64,000 nt of DNA, taken from contig BDDD01002286.1 in assembly GCA_001972305.1 (NCBI GenBank), positions 124,001-188,000 on the forward strand, given 5' to 3'. A program made the translations under genes and the position numbers. Below, one piece after another: positions 10,330 to 22,880 of the stretch. The notes beneath the pieces are model-generated. The model searched no databases. It saw only the letters and a program-made list of their open reading frames with translations, and was not told the origin of the DNA. Source of the stretch: Cephalotus follicularis (taxonomy: Eukaryota; Streptophyta; Magnoliopsida; Oxalidales; Cephalotaceae). Position 1 is the first letter of the stretch, and every line of letters begins with the position of its first letter.

Positions 10330-12988
10330 TGTCACACCCCGTATTTCCATTCACGTATAATGGACCAGCATATGTGGTGATATCAGAAATAAGCATAAAT
10401 AATATTCTAGCATTTCAATTAATAGTCATAATTAAAATTTGCGGAAGCATTCGATAAGTCGGAATATAACATAAGCCATCCGCACGCATCCCATACTACG
10501 TGCGGGTAAAACCACAATTATCCTTACATAAAAGGAAAATACAACACTAGGAGGTATGAACCGTTCAATCCCAAAATTACAGTACAACACCATAAATAAT
10601 CAACCTTAATTCAGAATAAGAAGCTCTCCAAGCTTCAGCAACAGTCTCCAAAAGTCCTTGCTTAATCTGAAATTGTAGGGGTTAGCCGTTGTCCTCACTT
10701 GGCTAAGTAGAATGATAATGTATGGTAAGGAGTATATGAATGCAACATGTATGACAGTTTATATCAAAATAACATTTGAATGGGCCAATATATATAAGCA
10801 ATCATGCCAAGTGGCCATAAACAATCCATATGCAAGAATACCGCACAAGGGTACAATCAATTCAACACTCACTGGGTGACACAAGTCGCTAACTCCTAGC
10901 ACTAACTGTGGACCACCTATCTATCACCCTGCGCTACGAGAATGACAGACTAGGTAACACTTACTACCGGCGTTGGCGGGTAGTTTAACACTGCAAACAC
11001 ACTTAGGTGATGTTCTGGCCAACTCCTGGCACTCAGAATCACATTCCCGTAGTTAGTGACAACCTCCGTCACCAAACCACGGCACTCATACACAATCAAT
11101 ACAATCAATTCAAGAATAATATTACATATATCATCAATATGCAATAGAAAGTAGTTTTATTTAGTAACTATAACACTTCACTTATCGTACCTCTCTTTGG
11201 AGGAAAACGACATCACTTAAATAGTGGTTTCCAATTTGGGAAACAAAACAGTAAGTACCTCTCATATAGGAGGAAAAATCAGTAGTTTATTTGGCAATAA
11301 TCATTCGCTTGAAAATGATAGTTTCATTTCATAAATTGGATACATAGTCCATAGTTGGTTTCAATCATTGAAATACAGTGGTGGTGGTGATAAATGACAC
11401 CAAAACAGTTTATAATAATGTGACAGTAGCACATTCGGTAACACTTTTCTAAATCAATAATTCCTGCAATAGGAGTTCTGACTTAAAAATGGTGTTTAAA
11501 ACCATGCGTTGTGCATATAGTACATAATTCGTTCGATCATTGTAATACAAGTAGTAGTGATGTTAAATAACATCAAAAAGTATATACTAGATGGTGGTAG
11601 CATATACAATTCAATAACAATAACAAACAGTAACAATTCAATCAATGTATGAATTTTCTACCCAGAACAGTCGGCTGCCATGAAGAACCAGTCGACTGTT
11701 GGGTTGAGTAGTCGACTGTTTTGGGTGCCAGTAGACTGCCTCTGCCCAGAAAATGCAGAAATAGCAAGTCATGTAATGCTAATTCAATTCCCAATCAATT
11801 CAATACATGTAATTATGCAAAAAATAACATACATAATATGCATACTCATATCTTCCATGACATATCATTACCCCAACCTCAAATTGTTATCCCAAGATCA
11901 ATTGAGTTTGATCTTTCTCTTTGAGTTCCAAGTCACTTTCACCAATCACTCTTTCAATTCAGCAATATCAATCTATGTAAGCATGTTTATAGACTCACGC
12001 ATTAGTGGCAGTAGGTTTCATTAGCTACTTAACAATTACAATTCCAACAATAACTTCAATCATCAAGTTCTCTAATTCTTAACTTCCATTTTCCAATTCT
12101 CCTTTGAACTCTATGTTAACAATTATTCAATCTTGAATTCATTGATTTCTAACTTGTTTGAGAGAAGATGAAATCAGTATGTATATATATCTTAACACTA
12201 ATAACAATTAAAATCCATTCTAGAGACTATATCACCAATTCCACTTGATTTCATTATTACCTTCCATTTCAATTCTAAAGATTGTTATTCCAATCCATTA
12301 ACAGAAAATATACAATATTTCTAGTCACATTTTATCAACATAATAACAAGAATTTCGGATCAAGGACTTACCAAGATTCTAAACCCTCAAAGTCCTCCTT
12401 TTTGAGCTTTCTAATCATCCAATGTAAGCTCCACTAATCCCTTTCTTCTCTCTGTGTTTTCTAACACTCAAACACCATTCCATCAGCACATATAACTCTC
12501 AAGGACCTCTGAATTCGTCAGATATGCACTCACATTTTTCTTTCATTCTTTCCACCACATGTCTCCCCCACTTCCACTTTCTCTCTTAATTAATCAAATT
12601 GGTGGTTGGTGGTCTGCAGAGAACATGCAAACATTCACTTTTGCATGTTCTGCTAGGTGGTGAGACATAAGTGTCATTATCCCATCTGTCCTTCTTGTCC
12701 CTGCACATGCCAGGAATCTGTCATGGAGCAAACCAGTCGACTGGAATTAGTGGGCAGTCGACTGTCTTCTTCACGTGTCAAACAGTCGACTGTTGCCCTG
12801 TGACAGTCGGCTGTTTGGGCTGGATTAGGGATTCCTAGTCTTCGATGCTTCTCCAATTGCACTTCCAATCAACCCCAAGCAATTACCAATCATAAAAATC
12901 AGTATAATTGGATAAATAACTCAATTAAAATGTATATTTTATTTTAAAATTGGATCAATATACATTAATTGAAGTTGCGGTTATTACA
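10330..12988 (-). repeat. 5' LTR of the Tekay-like element
   Basis: 2.66 kb, TG...CA ends, bounded by the primer site on one side and the CAAAG duplication on the other. It has two clusters of CAGTCGACTG-type palindromes (about 11668-11738 and 12733-12812). Confidence 0.9.
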
Positions 12989-12993
12989 CAAAG

Positions 12994-13630
12994 AGTTCTC
13001 GCTGAGGGACTCAAATAATTGCCAAGCCTCGTCCTCATTTTTATGCATGAATGTACCTCCACAAGAAGCATCCACCGTCTGTCTATTTTTTGCAGTCAAT
13101 CCATCATAGAAGCATTGGACTAACTGCCATTTAGGAACGGCATGATGGGGACATTTTCGAATGAGTTCCTTTAATCTTTCCCATGACTCATGGAACTGCT
13201 CACCATCTTGTTGCGAAAAGCTAGTCAGAGCTCATCTTATTTGGTTGGTTCGACCTATGGGAAAATATTTCTTGAGGAACTCTTGTTGTAATTGTGCCCA
13301 GGTGGTGATGATTACGGAGTCTAAGGAATGTAACCATTGTTTAGCTCTATCTTTTAATGAGAATGGAAATAATATCAACTTAAGGGCATCCTCCGACAAA
13401 TTCTTAATTTTAAACGTGGAGCAAATTTCAATGAATTCATCTAAATGCTTATACGGTTCCTCATTGGCAAGTCCATAAAATGATGGTAACATCTGAATAA
13501 TACTGGACTTAATCTCATATTGAGCAGCTTGGGCAGCAGGCACCCTAATACATGAAGCAGTGGTATATGCACGTGGGGTAAAATGTTCACTTAAGGGACG
13601 TCTTGGTTGCAAATCATGATTTTCACCCAT
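12994..13630 (-). pseudogene. gag: gag, N-terminal and central part (Athila/Tat)
   Basis: The minus strand reads YEIKSSIIQMLPSFYGLANE, then EPYKHLDEFIEICSTF, LKDRAKQWLHSL and WAQLQQEFLKKYFPIGRT, the 'IK...I.M.....F.G...EDP..HL..F..IC.T' and 'FSL.D.A..WL.SLP...I.TW..L...FL.KYFP' pattern of the Athila/Tat Gag. The stretch 12994-13230 continues with the CPHH, LVQ.FY.GL and DA..GG..M.K signatures. It stops at the CAAAG duplication where the Tekay-like element entered, and resumes at 5972. Confidence 0.8.
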
Positions 13631-13634
13631 TCCT

Positions 13635-14923
13635 ATATATTTATATATTCAAATTCATGGCACAAGTTTCAGTTTAGCGCATAAAATTACCGAATTAACC
13701 TACGTACAACCTATCCTGTCAAACCTTGATACTCTCAACAGGTTAATTGGTTAAAGGGTGTCTTTGGTTAACATAGAAAACTGGTGTTTTAGCCTCGGTA
13801 CAACCTATCCTGTCACACCTTGATACTCTCAAAAGGTTGATTGGTTAAAGGCTGTCATTGGTTTAATCACATAAAAAGTATTACATGATATAGATGGAAT
13901 AAAGCTACTAACAATAAATCATCAAAACATATTTTATATATTAAAATTCTCTCATCAATGTTGTCACTACATTAACAAGAAAAAGTGTCTCATAAACATG
14001 CAATTAAACTTGAAACCAAAACTATAAAATATATATAAAACATGGGTTCATCTACATCTAGGGATTAGAGAAACTTAGCCGAACATGACGACAATGGTGA
14101 CAATATTCTTCAATGAATTCTCCATCGCCATGCCCCTACTGTCGCTACCTCTACTTTCTACTGCGTCTCTCTGTCTCGTACTATTGTCTGCCTCATTTTC
14201 TTTTTTGTGCAGTATATATATGAGCCGATTAAACAAAAAAAAACTAATGTATGCATGTGAGGCGTGGCTGATGCATGCATGGGCTAGTATGATGGACACA
14301 TGTGGTGCTACTTAATTTGATTGCTGCATGGGCTTATGTATCCCATGGGCTGGATGTGTGCATATGAGATGCTGGATGCTTTGGAGCTGACGACACGTGC
14401 ACACTACTGATGGGCTGCTGCATGTTGAATTGCGGCTGGAATGTTTGCATGGCCTGCATGCATGTAGGCTGAATTGATAATGATGCTTGATGCGCATGGA
14501 GGAATGAAGAAGCAGGCGGCAAGAATTGCAATTTATGGAGAGTGACGCCATGATGACCTCAGGATGGGCTCCACATGTTTCAATACATGTTTTCTTGCAA
14601 TATCTCTTCATCGGAGTTTCAAAATGAATAGGCCCAAGAACTAAAAGTGCTCCAAATAATTTTATGAACAAAATGAGCTCAGTATTTAATATCTTCTGAG
14701 CCTTAAATTTTAACTTCTCTCGCTTAATTGGGTGCACTCTTGAACCGATATTTGACATCAAACCACTTTAACTTGAAAAGTAGCATTTTAGCTCCATTTT
14801 CTCTTATTCCGCAATAATAATCATAATACCTAGAAATCACATAAACATCACCATAGTAGTATATTCCAAGCATAAAAATATAATAAATAAGTCATTAAAA
14901 ATAACACATTTTTATGCTTATCA
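13635..14923 (-). repeat. 5' LTR (partial) of the Athila/Tat-group element
   Basis: Matches about 850-2148. It begins TGATAAGC on the minus strand next to CATGG (14924-14928). The gag frame lies very close to its inner side, so the usual primer site and leader are not seen. Confidence 0.75.
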
Positions 14924-14928
14924 CATGG

Positions 14929-15283
14929 TTGTCGAATAGGTGATTGATTCGACCATGTCCCATAATCAATATAGTTTAATGGTCCAAACATAGATCAATT
15001 GTCATTTACTAAAATAGAAAAATTTCCTCTGGTTTATGTTTACAATTATGGTGGAGTGGCTTAGAATTGGCTACTCTATCCCACTATATTCCAATGAATT
15101 CATAGTTCCAAGAAATGGAAGCCTACTGGCAAAGCCCAGTATGCCAGTGCTACCATTTTCAATAATCTTTGTCCACACCAACACATGTCTTACTTGAATG
15201 GCTGCACTACCATTTCCCATTATTGTTGTTGTTGTTGTTGTTGAGATACTGGAAGTTTTAAGGAAATTTTCCTAGGCCTTTTT
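14929..15283. other. unassigned spacer
   Basis: About 355 bases of apparently single-copy sequence between the Athila element and the solo copia LTR. It has a GTT microsatellite near 15223-15243. I see no gene or repeat relative in the window. Confidence 0.4.
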
Positions 15284-17793
15284 TGTTAGATTAGGGGTGT
15301 CCCTGCATGCCACGAGATGGCTGCATTCATATGTAATGAACATATGTTACACTTCTTAAGCCTACATTCTTAGTTCCAGTTATATTTTATGTGCATATTC
15401 TGTTAAAAATGGCAAAGGCTATATGTATTATCCCAAACCGTTGAATCGGATCAGTTGATCACCATGTCAACTGAATACACGTATAGCGCCTTATCCATAA
15501 AGGGTTGGATGTCATGCTTGATAGGTTATGGGAATGAGATCCTTCTTCCCTTGTGACAAAAGTTCCAAGTCATTGGTTAACTTTCTTATGGAAATTGATG
15601 AACCGCAAAGACTTGTAGTGTTAGACTTGCTCCCGTTGCTTCAGGGAGGATGGATAATCTCATTTCCATTTGGGTTTACCCTAAAGCTGATGCGGGGTGA
15701 GTGCCAGGAGGCATGACACTGAACCGACCCACCATAGGAGTCCTTTTTGGAAAGTCATTACCTGAGTCGAAGGGTTCCTATTTGTATCGATAGTGTATAG
15801 TCCATGGGTGACTAGTAGGCTAAAGGCAGCATGCGTTGTGTCCGTAGACCTGATCGGCTAGCATTCATTGTGTAGTAACTGCTTGGCTTTGGTTTCTGCC
15901 CTCCCCAGAACTAGCCACATGCTGGCAAATGGGTTGTCTCTGGGTCTTGTGGGAGCTACATTGGGATGTATGGGAGAGTGCGCAATATGGGATTGTCACA
16001 CCTGTAATGAGGGTGACTTGCTCTATAATATCTATAACCTTTGTAGACTGGGAAAAACCTGGCCAGGTGTTGGTAGACTGGAAACGAGGTCTCCTGGGAG
16101 GTCTGCAGATAGTTTCAAATGTGTTTATAGATTTATAGTTATCATGACTTCAAGTAGGGATGACACTGATCCAGACCCTAGGTCGTGATCAGAGCAAATG
16201 ACGAGGGATACATGACACATAGAACGATGCAAGAATAAAGTACTGGTTAATCTGGCTAACAACTGATAGACGTGGTGCACATGAATACAAGGGTGATGGG
16301 AGATCACACCGGGGCCATAGGGTAGTCTAGAGAGCAATCTCTTGGACTGTCAGGATGGTCGTACCAGAATCATGGGATTTCTGGGAAACATATCGTTGTA
16401 CCGGAGACCAACCAGGCTTTTGGGTCTCGCTTGATTTTGGAATAGGTTGATGTGTCAGGTGACATATCATTTAGTGAGAGGTTAGTATCACGGAGATGCT
16501 ACTTTGCTACGGAACATTTTATTTGCTGGACTTAATGTCAAGGAATACCATAATAAAATTGTTCAATGCAAAGGGATGATTGTTCAACCAGTAAATGCAG
16601 TTGGAATTTATTGTTGGAGAGAGAGCCTATGAGCTTGGAGCTTGAGGACTTATTGGGCTAGGGATTTGCTATCCCTATTGGGCCGAAATTATGCCTTAGA
16701 ATAGCATGATTCAAGGTTGGCCCAATGTGTTTCTTATATGCCCAAATACAAGTCTTCATAGCCTTCCATATTGGACGAAGTCAAAGGTGTGTTTAACACA
16801 CTTTGTGAGCTTTGGTCTTGGCTTGTCTTTGACCAAATTTTGCGACTTCCTTTGTCTCACTCTTTGGCCAGCCATGTGATGAAAAGAAAGGGAGAAAATG
16901 TGTTTAATACATTTACTTAATGGGCAAGTAAAGGAACTTTGAATAGTCTTTTATTAAAAGGAGTATTTAATTAAGACTTTGTACACTTCTAAGTCTCCTA
17001 ATTCTCTCTTGGCTTTCACCCGTGGGAGCTCTCCCTCTTTTCTTCTCTTCATGCCGTCTCTTGTCTTATTCATTAGAGGACATCAAAGAGCTCTTAGCTC
17101 TTGAAGAAATAAAGAACAATAAATCCTCCTCTTACCCTCCAATCTCATATTAGGTGGAGATGAATTGCACCATGCTTTCCATCTTTATCTATGATGAGTT
17201 TTAGATTAGGATTTAAACACTTAGCCTCCAACCTTCAAGGATGCTCTTGGCCATGACTTAAGGAGCAAATTAGTGGACATGGATGCTTGGATCAAAGTGT
17301 AGAGGGAGCACATCAAGTAAGGAGTTGAAGACATGGGTATTGTCTTCTAATCTCACTTTGTCTTTGTGAATGTTTGAATGTGTTTAGGGGCATGAGGTTT
17401 CGGGTTTGGGCTAGGATTTTGGTACCCTAGCCTAACCATAGTGTTCCATGGTAGGAACCGTAGTAAACCCTAAGGGTTTTCCAATCTAGGGTTTCGGGTT
17501 TGCCATTTGTTGATAATGGTTTTGGTGTACAAACTCTAATCCAATTCAATGTCTAGAAGATGTAAGGGTTAGTGAAACCCTAACTTCACCCAGCCCTAAT
17601 GTAAGCTTGGAACATTCAATTGGTTCTATTGAAAGTCTAATTAGAGATCCTTAGACAAATTGGGACAATTATGGGTATAGGAATCTAGTATGTCACATTC
17701 CTTGGTGACTAGTTAGATAAAAAGTTTTGAAATGCATGTTTCGACCCTAATGTCCCAACTTGCATTCTTCCGCATTGAGCCCCCTTTCCAACA
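15284..17793 (+). repeat. solo LTR, long-LTR copia family
   Basis: Starts TGTTAGATTAGGGGTGTCCC and ends CTTTCCAACA. It is related over its whole length to the LTRs of the copia element at 20228-30088 and to the inverted solo LTR at 58141-60607. No internal copia sequence or second LTR adjoins it. Flanks TTTTT and TTATT are a near-match 5-bp target duplication. Such solo LTRs usually arise by recombination between two LTRs. Confidence 0.8.
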
Positions 17794-18376
17794 TTATTGC
17801 CTTACACATCAATCCCATGCAACCCACTATGCCATTTTAGACCAAGCATGAGCCTTAGAAAGGCTAAAAATTCCACCAGTCTTGGGTCAAAGAGAAAAGC
17901 CTCTCTTAAGTCTCATTGTTGTCATCTTCTGCTTGTTAAATGTCGAATATGATAAGACAGTGATTCTACTACTCAAGATAAGGCTGACTTTTACCAATAG
18001 AAGGTAATGCCACCCAGTGGCCATAAAACTCACTCAAAAGAATCAAATCTACAAACATGTAAATCCATACCATCCAATTATGACCCCCCAAAAGTTTCTT
18101 CACATCATGGGCATTCATTTCAAGCCACTCAGTTGTCCCTCATGCAAAAGTAAATTTAAAACCAAAACTAAAATAGATTAGAAGGCAGAAAGAAGAAAGC
18201 ACATCCACTTGAGGTTGCCATCCTAACTCATCTAGATAGAAGAATGTGGTTTCATTTACTACTTGCAGCTCCACTGCAAACATTTGAGCCCCAATATTCA
18301 TCCCAAAATCAAGATGAAAAATCAGTGAAACTAAATCTTCATAGATCACCAAAGTTCATTGGAAATGAACACTATC
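17794..18376. other. unassigned spacer
   Basis: About 580 bases with no relative elsewhere in the window. A minus-strand open frame at 18140-18352 (70 codons, with NETTFFYLDELGWQPQVDVL) does not look like retroelement protein and might be an exon remnant, but I do not recognise it. CTATC at the right end is one copy of the E1 target duplication. Confidence 0.4.
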
Positions 18377-19112
18377 TGTAACGACCAGAATTTTTGTTGA
18401 AGTTATTGTTTATGGAAATGTGCTTCCTCTATGTCTTGTGTGTTGTGGAGTATGTTGTTTTGCATCATGTTTTGCGTGTTTGGTATCATGTGTTGTGTTG
18501 AAAGCTTCGACAGTCTAGCTTAAAGCGTTGACAGTTTACATTAAGTGTCAAGCGGATGCCTCAAAGCTTCGACTGAATTCCTGGATGCCAAACCAAGTAC
18601 TCTTAAGCTCCGACGGTTTATTAAAGTGGCAACGCTTAAGTAGTAAACCAACGACGCTTGTACCCCTACCAACGATGCTTTAAAACAGTACGTTTTCATC
18701 TTTGGCAACACCTTCAACCGATGAAAGTTATCAGAAAGAGGCAGCGCTCTGTAGTAAAGCATCAACGCTTTCAGTTCAAGCAATGATGCTTTAAGAAAAA
18801 AATGGAATGTGGCCTTTGACGAAACTCGTTAGCTGCGACACTTCACTTCAAAGGGTTAGCGCTTTGCCCTGCAAATCTGTTGAAGAATTTAGCTTTTTGT
18901 CTCTTTGTGAATTAATTATAATAATTAAGGGACATGTGTCAAGCTAGGGTGTGAGAACTTCAGATATTTTAGCCAAGTGTCAAGATTAGATTGATGAGAA
19001 TGACAAGTGTCACCAAATTGGAGATACAGAATATCATCACATGGGCAACTAGAAGGCTAGGTGGCATGATGACTCACTAAGGCAAACTTGCACCGCAAGC
19101 TTTGATCAGCCT

Positions 19113-19116
19113 ATGT

Positions 19117-19157
<41 letters not shown>
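19113..19157. repeat. (GT)n microsatellite
   Basis: A run of about 20 GT units in the E1 5' LTR. The other LTR of E1 has only TATATATGTG at this place (about 50385), so the expansion is specific to this copy. Confidence 0.9.
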
Positions 19158-19158
<1 letters not shown>

Positions 19159-20072
19159 AGATATGACATGAGATTAGTTGGTTTTTGCTGAGTTTAATCC
19201 AGTAAAGAGAATGAGGGAGGAGATTAAATAAGAGTAAGGAAATTCCTACTCTTTCATGCTAAAGTATTCCCCTGTTTTACTTCTAATATTTTGTATAAAT
19301 TTCTTCTACTCATATGTTTCCCATTTCTCAATGGAATCTTAAATGGTTGATTGTTATAGAAACCTTAAGATGTCCTCTGCAACTGTTATGTTTCATGTCT
19401 TTCAAAATTCTGTCAATTACTTGATGACAAACTGTGTTTAAAATTACTGCTCATGTTCTGCTAACATATGGGACCTCCAACTTTAAAAATTTACTGCAGC
19501 TTCGTTTCTCAATGAAAAATTATGAACTTTATCATTAAAAAATCATTGAGATGTCTACTATAACTTTAATGTTTTATGTTTTCTTTGGAAATGAATGTTT
19601 CTATATTAAATATCAGTTTTCAAAATGTTGCACGATCTTGTTTTATGAATATTTTGAGTTGATCACTCAAAGTATTGAGAAATGATTTATGAAATATGAA
19701 AAGTTAATGAACTGAGATGAACAACTCTTGGATTGCGATCCAAAGAGGGATGATGAAATGCATAGTGTGCTAGCGGACATGCATGTGATGTAAGGATAGT
19801 AATCGGGGAGTGCACAATGCCCCAGTGAAGCATTGTTCAATCGAGTTCTTTAAGTTTATATAACCCCTCAGTTGTTTGAAAGGTTTCTAATCTATGAGAA
19901 ATGATTAGAAAAATGAATGTGATGAAGTTTTTATTATGAAATGCTTACCTGGCTCTTTGAGCTCATTCCTTTCAACGTTTTGTTTTCAAATAAAAATTTT
20001 TCCAGGAAATGGTTTAACGTGGAATTTCGAGCATTAAATGGAGTTAGTAAAAAAAGATTTGGAAGCAATTAT

Positions 20073-20227
20073 CGCTACAAGAAAAAGGGCCATTTGAAAT
20101 GCGCCCTTTTGAAATGGCTGCTTCTTATGTTTCAAAAGGGGTATCATTTGAAATGGAAGTTATTTGTCGTTTCAAAAGGTATAGCCTTTTGAAACAAATA
20201 TGTCTTATCCATTTCAAAAGGATATAC
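20073..20227 (+). repeat. left end of CACTA with subterminal repeats
   Basis: From the terminus, several TTTCAAAAGG / CCTTTTGAAA units in both orientations spaced by 10-25 bases. These are the likely sites for a TNPA-like binding protein. The array is cut by the copia insertion at 20228 and continues at 30089-30150. Confidence 0.8.
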
Positions 20228-22863
20228 TGTTAGATTATGGTGTCCCTGCAAGCCACGAGAAGGTTGTAGACATATGTTGTTGACATATGACACACTCTCG
20301 AATCGTACATTCTTAGTTCCATTCATGTTTTATTGTGCATTTTCAGTAAAGATTGGCATCTGGCTATATGTATTATCCCATACCGTCTCTACGGATCAGT
20401 TGATCACCATGTCAACAGAATACACATATAGCGCCTTGTCCGCAAGGGGTTGGATCTCGTGCTTGAGAGGTTATGAGAATGAGTTCCTTACTCCCTTGTG
20501 ACAAAAGTTCCAAGTCATAGGTTCACTTTCTTAGGGCAATTGATGAACCGGAAAGACTTGTCGTGTTATGCTTGCTCCGAATGGTAAAGGAGAATGGATC
20601 ATCTCATTGCCATTTGGGTTTTACCCTAAAGCTGATGCGGGGTGCTTGCAGAGGCACGACACTGAACCGACCCACCATAGGTTATCTATTTGAAGAGTCA
20701 ACACCTCTGTCAATAAAGTTCCTATTGTTGCGGTAGTGCTTAGCCAAAGAGGGCTAGTAGATCATACGTGATTTACATTGTATCGTTAGACCTGAGCGGC
20801 TGGCATACATTGTGTAGTAACTACTTTGATTTGATTTCCGCCTTCCCCAGCACTAGCCACGTGCTGGCAAAAGGGTTGTCTTTGGGCCTTGTGGGAGCTG
20901 CATTGAGATGTGTGTGCGAGGGCGCAAGATGGGATCGTCACACCCGTGTTGATGGTTATAGGCTCTATAACATCTATGACCGTTGAAGACTTAAAGTCCT
21001 GGCCAGGCACTAGGAGATTGGGAACAAGAGGTTTCCGGGGATATCTCTCATAGTCTCAGTGCGTTCATAGAATTATAGTTATCACGGTTTTACCTAGGGG
21101 TGACATTTATCCAAACCCTAGTCCGCGGTCGGAGCCAAGATGTGGAATGATACGCGGCACGCAAACCGATGAAATTAATAAAGTACTGGGGAACCGGTTA
21201 ACGAATGATAGACGTGGTACTTTTTGGTCCGCTGATCCGGGGGTCACATCGGGACTATTAGCTGGATAGTCGTACCAGAACTTCGGGATGTTCTGAGAAA
21301 TTTATCATCGTATCGAAAATCCACCAGGCTTTTATGTCCTGCCTGATTATTGGAAAAGTGACGCATGATACACACATGCTCGCTTGGTGGTAAATCTAGT
21401 TTTTAACTAGTATATATTATTTGACATTAGTGGTTTGTTTTTCGTTCCACTAATAGTCATCTTGATATATAAAAGATTTAAAGTCGGAGCATCATTTAAT
21501 TTTAATTAAATTAATTAAAGAGAGAGTCTTTAATTATTTAAAGTGAGAGACTTTAATTAAATCATAAGAGAAACATGTTTAATTAATTAAGATAATTATT
21601 AAACATGTGGGACAAACAAATTAATTTTGAAAGAGAAATTTAATTTAAATTAATGGACAAAGGAGAAAAGAGAAAAGAAAAATGAGAGAGAGAGAGAGAC
21701 TTAATTTTGTTTAAGTCAATTTTTTTCTTTTTTACTATTTCTAATCTCTCTCTCACTCTCTCCCAAAAAAAATAACTCTCCCATTTTTTTTCTCTCTCAT
21801 GCACTCGTGCATTTTGGGTAGCAGATGCGCGCTATGCGTGTGCACAACGCAGGGGCGTTGTTCGGCCGAGGAAGACGACGGTGCTTCGCGCCAGTGACCG
21901 GGTGAAGGCGGGCGTCCTTCCCTAGTAAGTCTCCTTCCCTCTCTCTCTCTCTCCCGGATTCTCCCTCTTTCTCCCTGTGGCGGCATAATCGGTTTTTTCT
22001 GTCCACCTGCTCCCGGCGTCTCTTCCACCGCCGATGATCACAGTGGGTGGAGCCAATCCCTGGCTCTATCCATTTTGATCTTTGTCTGGCGTTTCCCGAT
22101 CATTTTCTGGTCGTTTTGCATTTGGTGAGTCATTTGGGCAAGTTGACGCGTCGGGCTGCTGTGACTTGGCGTTCCGCGCCGAGTCACGGCGAGTCTTGGG
22201 TTGGGGTGTGTCGGGCTGGTGTCGCTGAACCATTTGGTGGCTTGGCGGCCGCTGGTGATGAATGGCGAGTCAACCCCGTGACTCGCCGCCGACCATTCTC
22301 TGCGTTCCTGGATGAGTCTCGGCGAGTCTCGGCCACCAGTACATTCGTCGAGGTGTTAGCGTCCACATATGTCAAGGCCGGTCAATGACGAGTTGACCGA
22401 GACTCACTGAGTCCGAACTCAATGAGTCGCCACCTCTAGCCGCCGTGTTCTGGCGCAGTTCTCAGCGAGTCTCCTCCAATTTCTGATTGAGCAATCTTTT
22501 TCGAGTGCATTAGTGTCAAGATCGGACCAAACGTGGACTGTCCGAAAACTGACGGTGCTACCGGTGACCGGCATTTGCTACTGCAAGCGTGTAGCGGCAA
22601 AGTGATGGAACCTCCAATGTTGGTATGATTGCTTCGCTCTTACTTTTATCTTTACCGACGTGTGTTCGGTTTATCTTTATGTGCATGCTTGTTCCTGTTT
22701 TAGTTTACTTGTTAATTAAACGGAGATCCTAGGTTTTTCTATTTGGTACTAAGATGTAAGTGTGGACCATGACTTTTAGTCTTGGTGTTTTTGAAAAATT
22801 AAAATTATCCACACTTGCGTCCTAGGACCAAATCGACTGGGAACCCTTGCCAGGTTTCCAACA
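20228..22863 (+). repeat. 5' LTR of the copia element
   Basis: 2.64 kb. It includes a TATATAAAAG box near 21465, a GA-rich stretch (about 21640-21710), a CT-rich stretch (21720-21985), and a GC-rich segment (about 22120-22470) crowded with GAGTC/GACTC. Open frames on both strands here are a composition effect. Confidence 0.9.
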
Positions 22864-22880
22864 AGTAGTATCAGAGCGAT
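22864..22880 (+). other. primer binding site of the copia element
   Basis: AGTAGTATCAGAGCGATCC lies directly after the LTR end and is one base from the canonical TGGTATCAGAGCG, complementary to initiator tRNA-Met. Confidence 0.8.

Larger units (their letters stand above)
5978..12988 (-). mobile_element. Tekay/Del-like Ty3/gypsy chromovirus nested in the Athila gag
   Basis: A 7.0-kb insertion flanked by CAAAG on both sides (5973-5977 and 12989-12993). The LTRs run TGTAATAACC...GGGGTGTGACA on the minus strand. Order on that strand: LTR (12988-10330), primer site complementary to initiator tRNA-Met, gag with two zinc knuckles, protease, reverse transcriptase, then an incomplete 3' LTR. RNase H and integrase are not recognisable. 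It is broken, with several interruptions. LTR identity looks about 97-98% over the first few hundred bases, so it is fairly recent and younger than its host element. Confidence 0.9.
559..14923 (-). mobile_element. Athila/Tat-group Ty3/gypsy element, broken, split by a nested element
   Basis: Two long related copies (559-2148 and about 13635-14923) flank gag and protease-like sequence on the minus strand. The ends read TGATAAGC at the right of each copy. CATGG occurs just outside both ends (554-558 and 14924-14928), a plausible 5-bp target duplication. The inside carries a gag of the Athila/Tat style, an aspartic-protease-like block, a remnant of the integrase C-terminus, a polypurine tract and the typical post-integrase segment. 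No reverse transcriptase or RNase H is recognisable, so it looks non-autonomous. A complete second element (5978-12988) sits within gag. It is a fossil with many breaks. LTR divergence is a few percent by eye. Confidence 0.8.

Noticed and set aside
22047-22388. GC-rich open frame of 113 codons on the plus strand and overlapping frames on the minus strand
   Set aside because: It lies inside the copia 5' LTR and its counterpart in the 3' LTR is differently open; the openness comes from GAGTC-rich composition.
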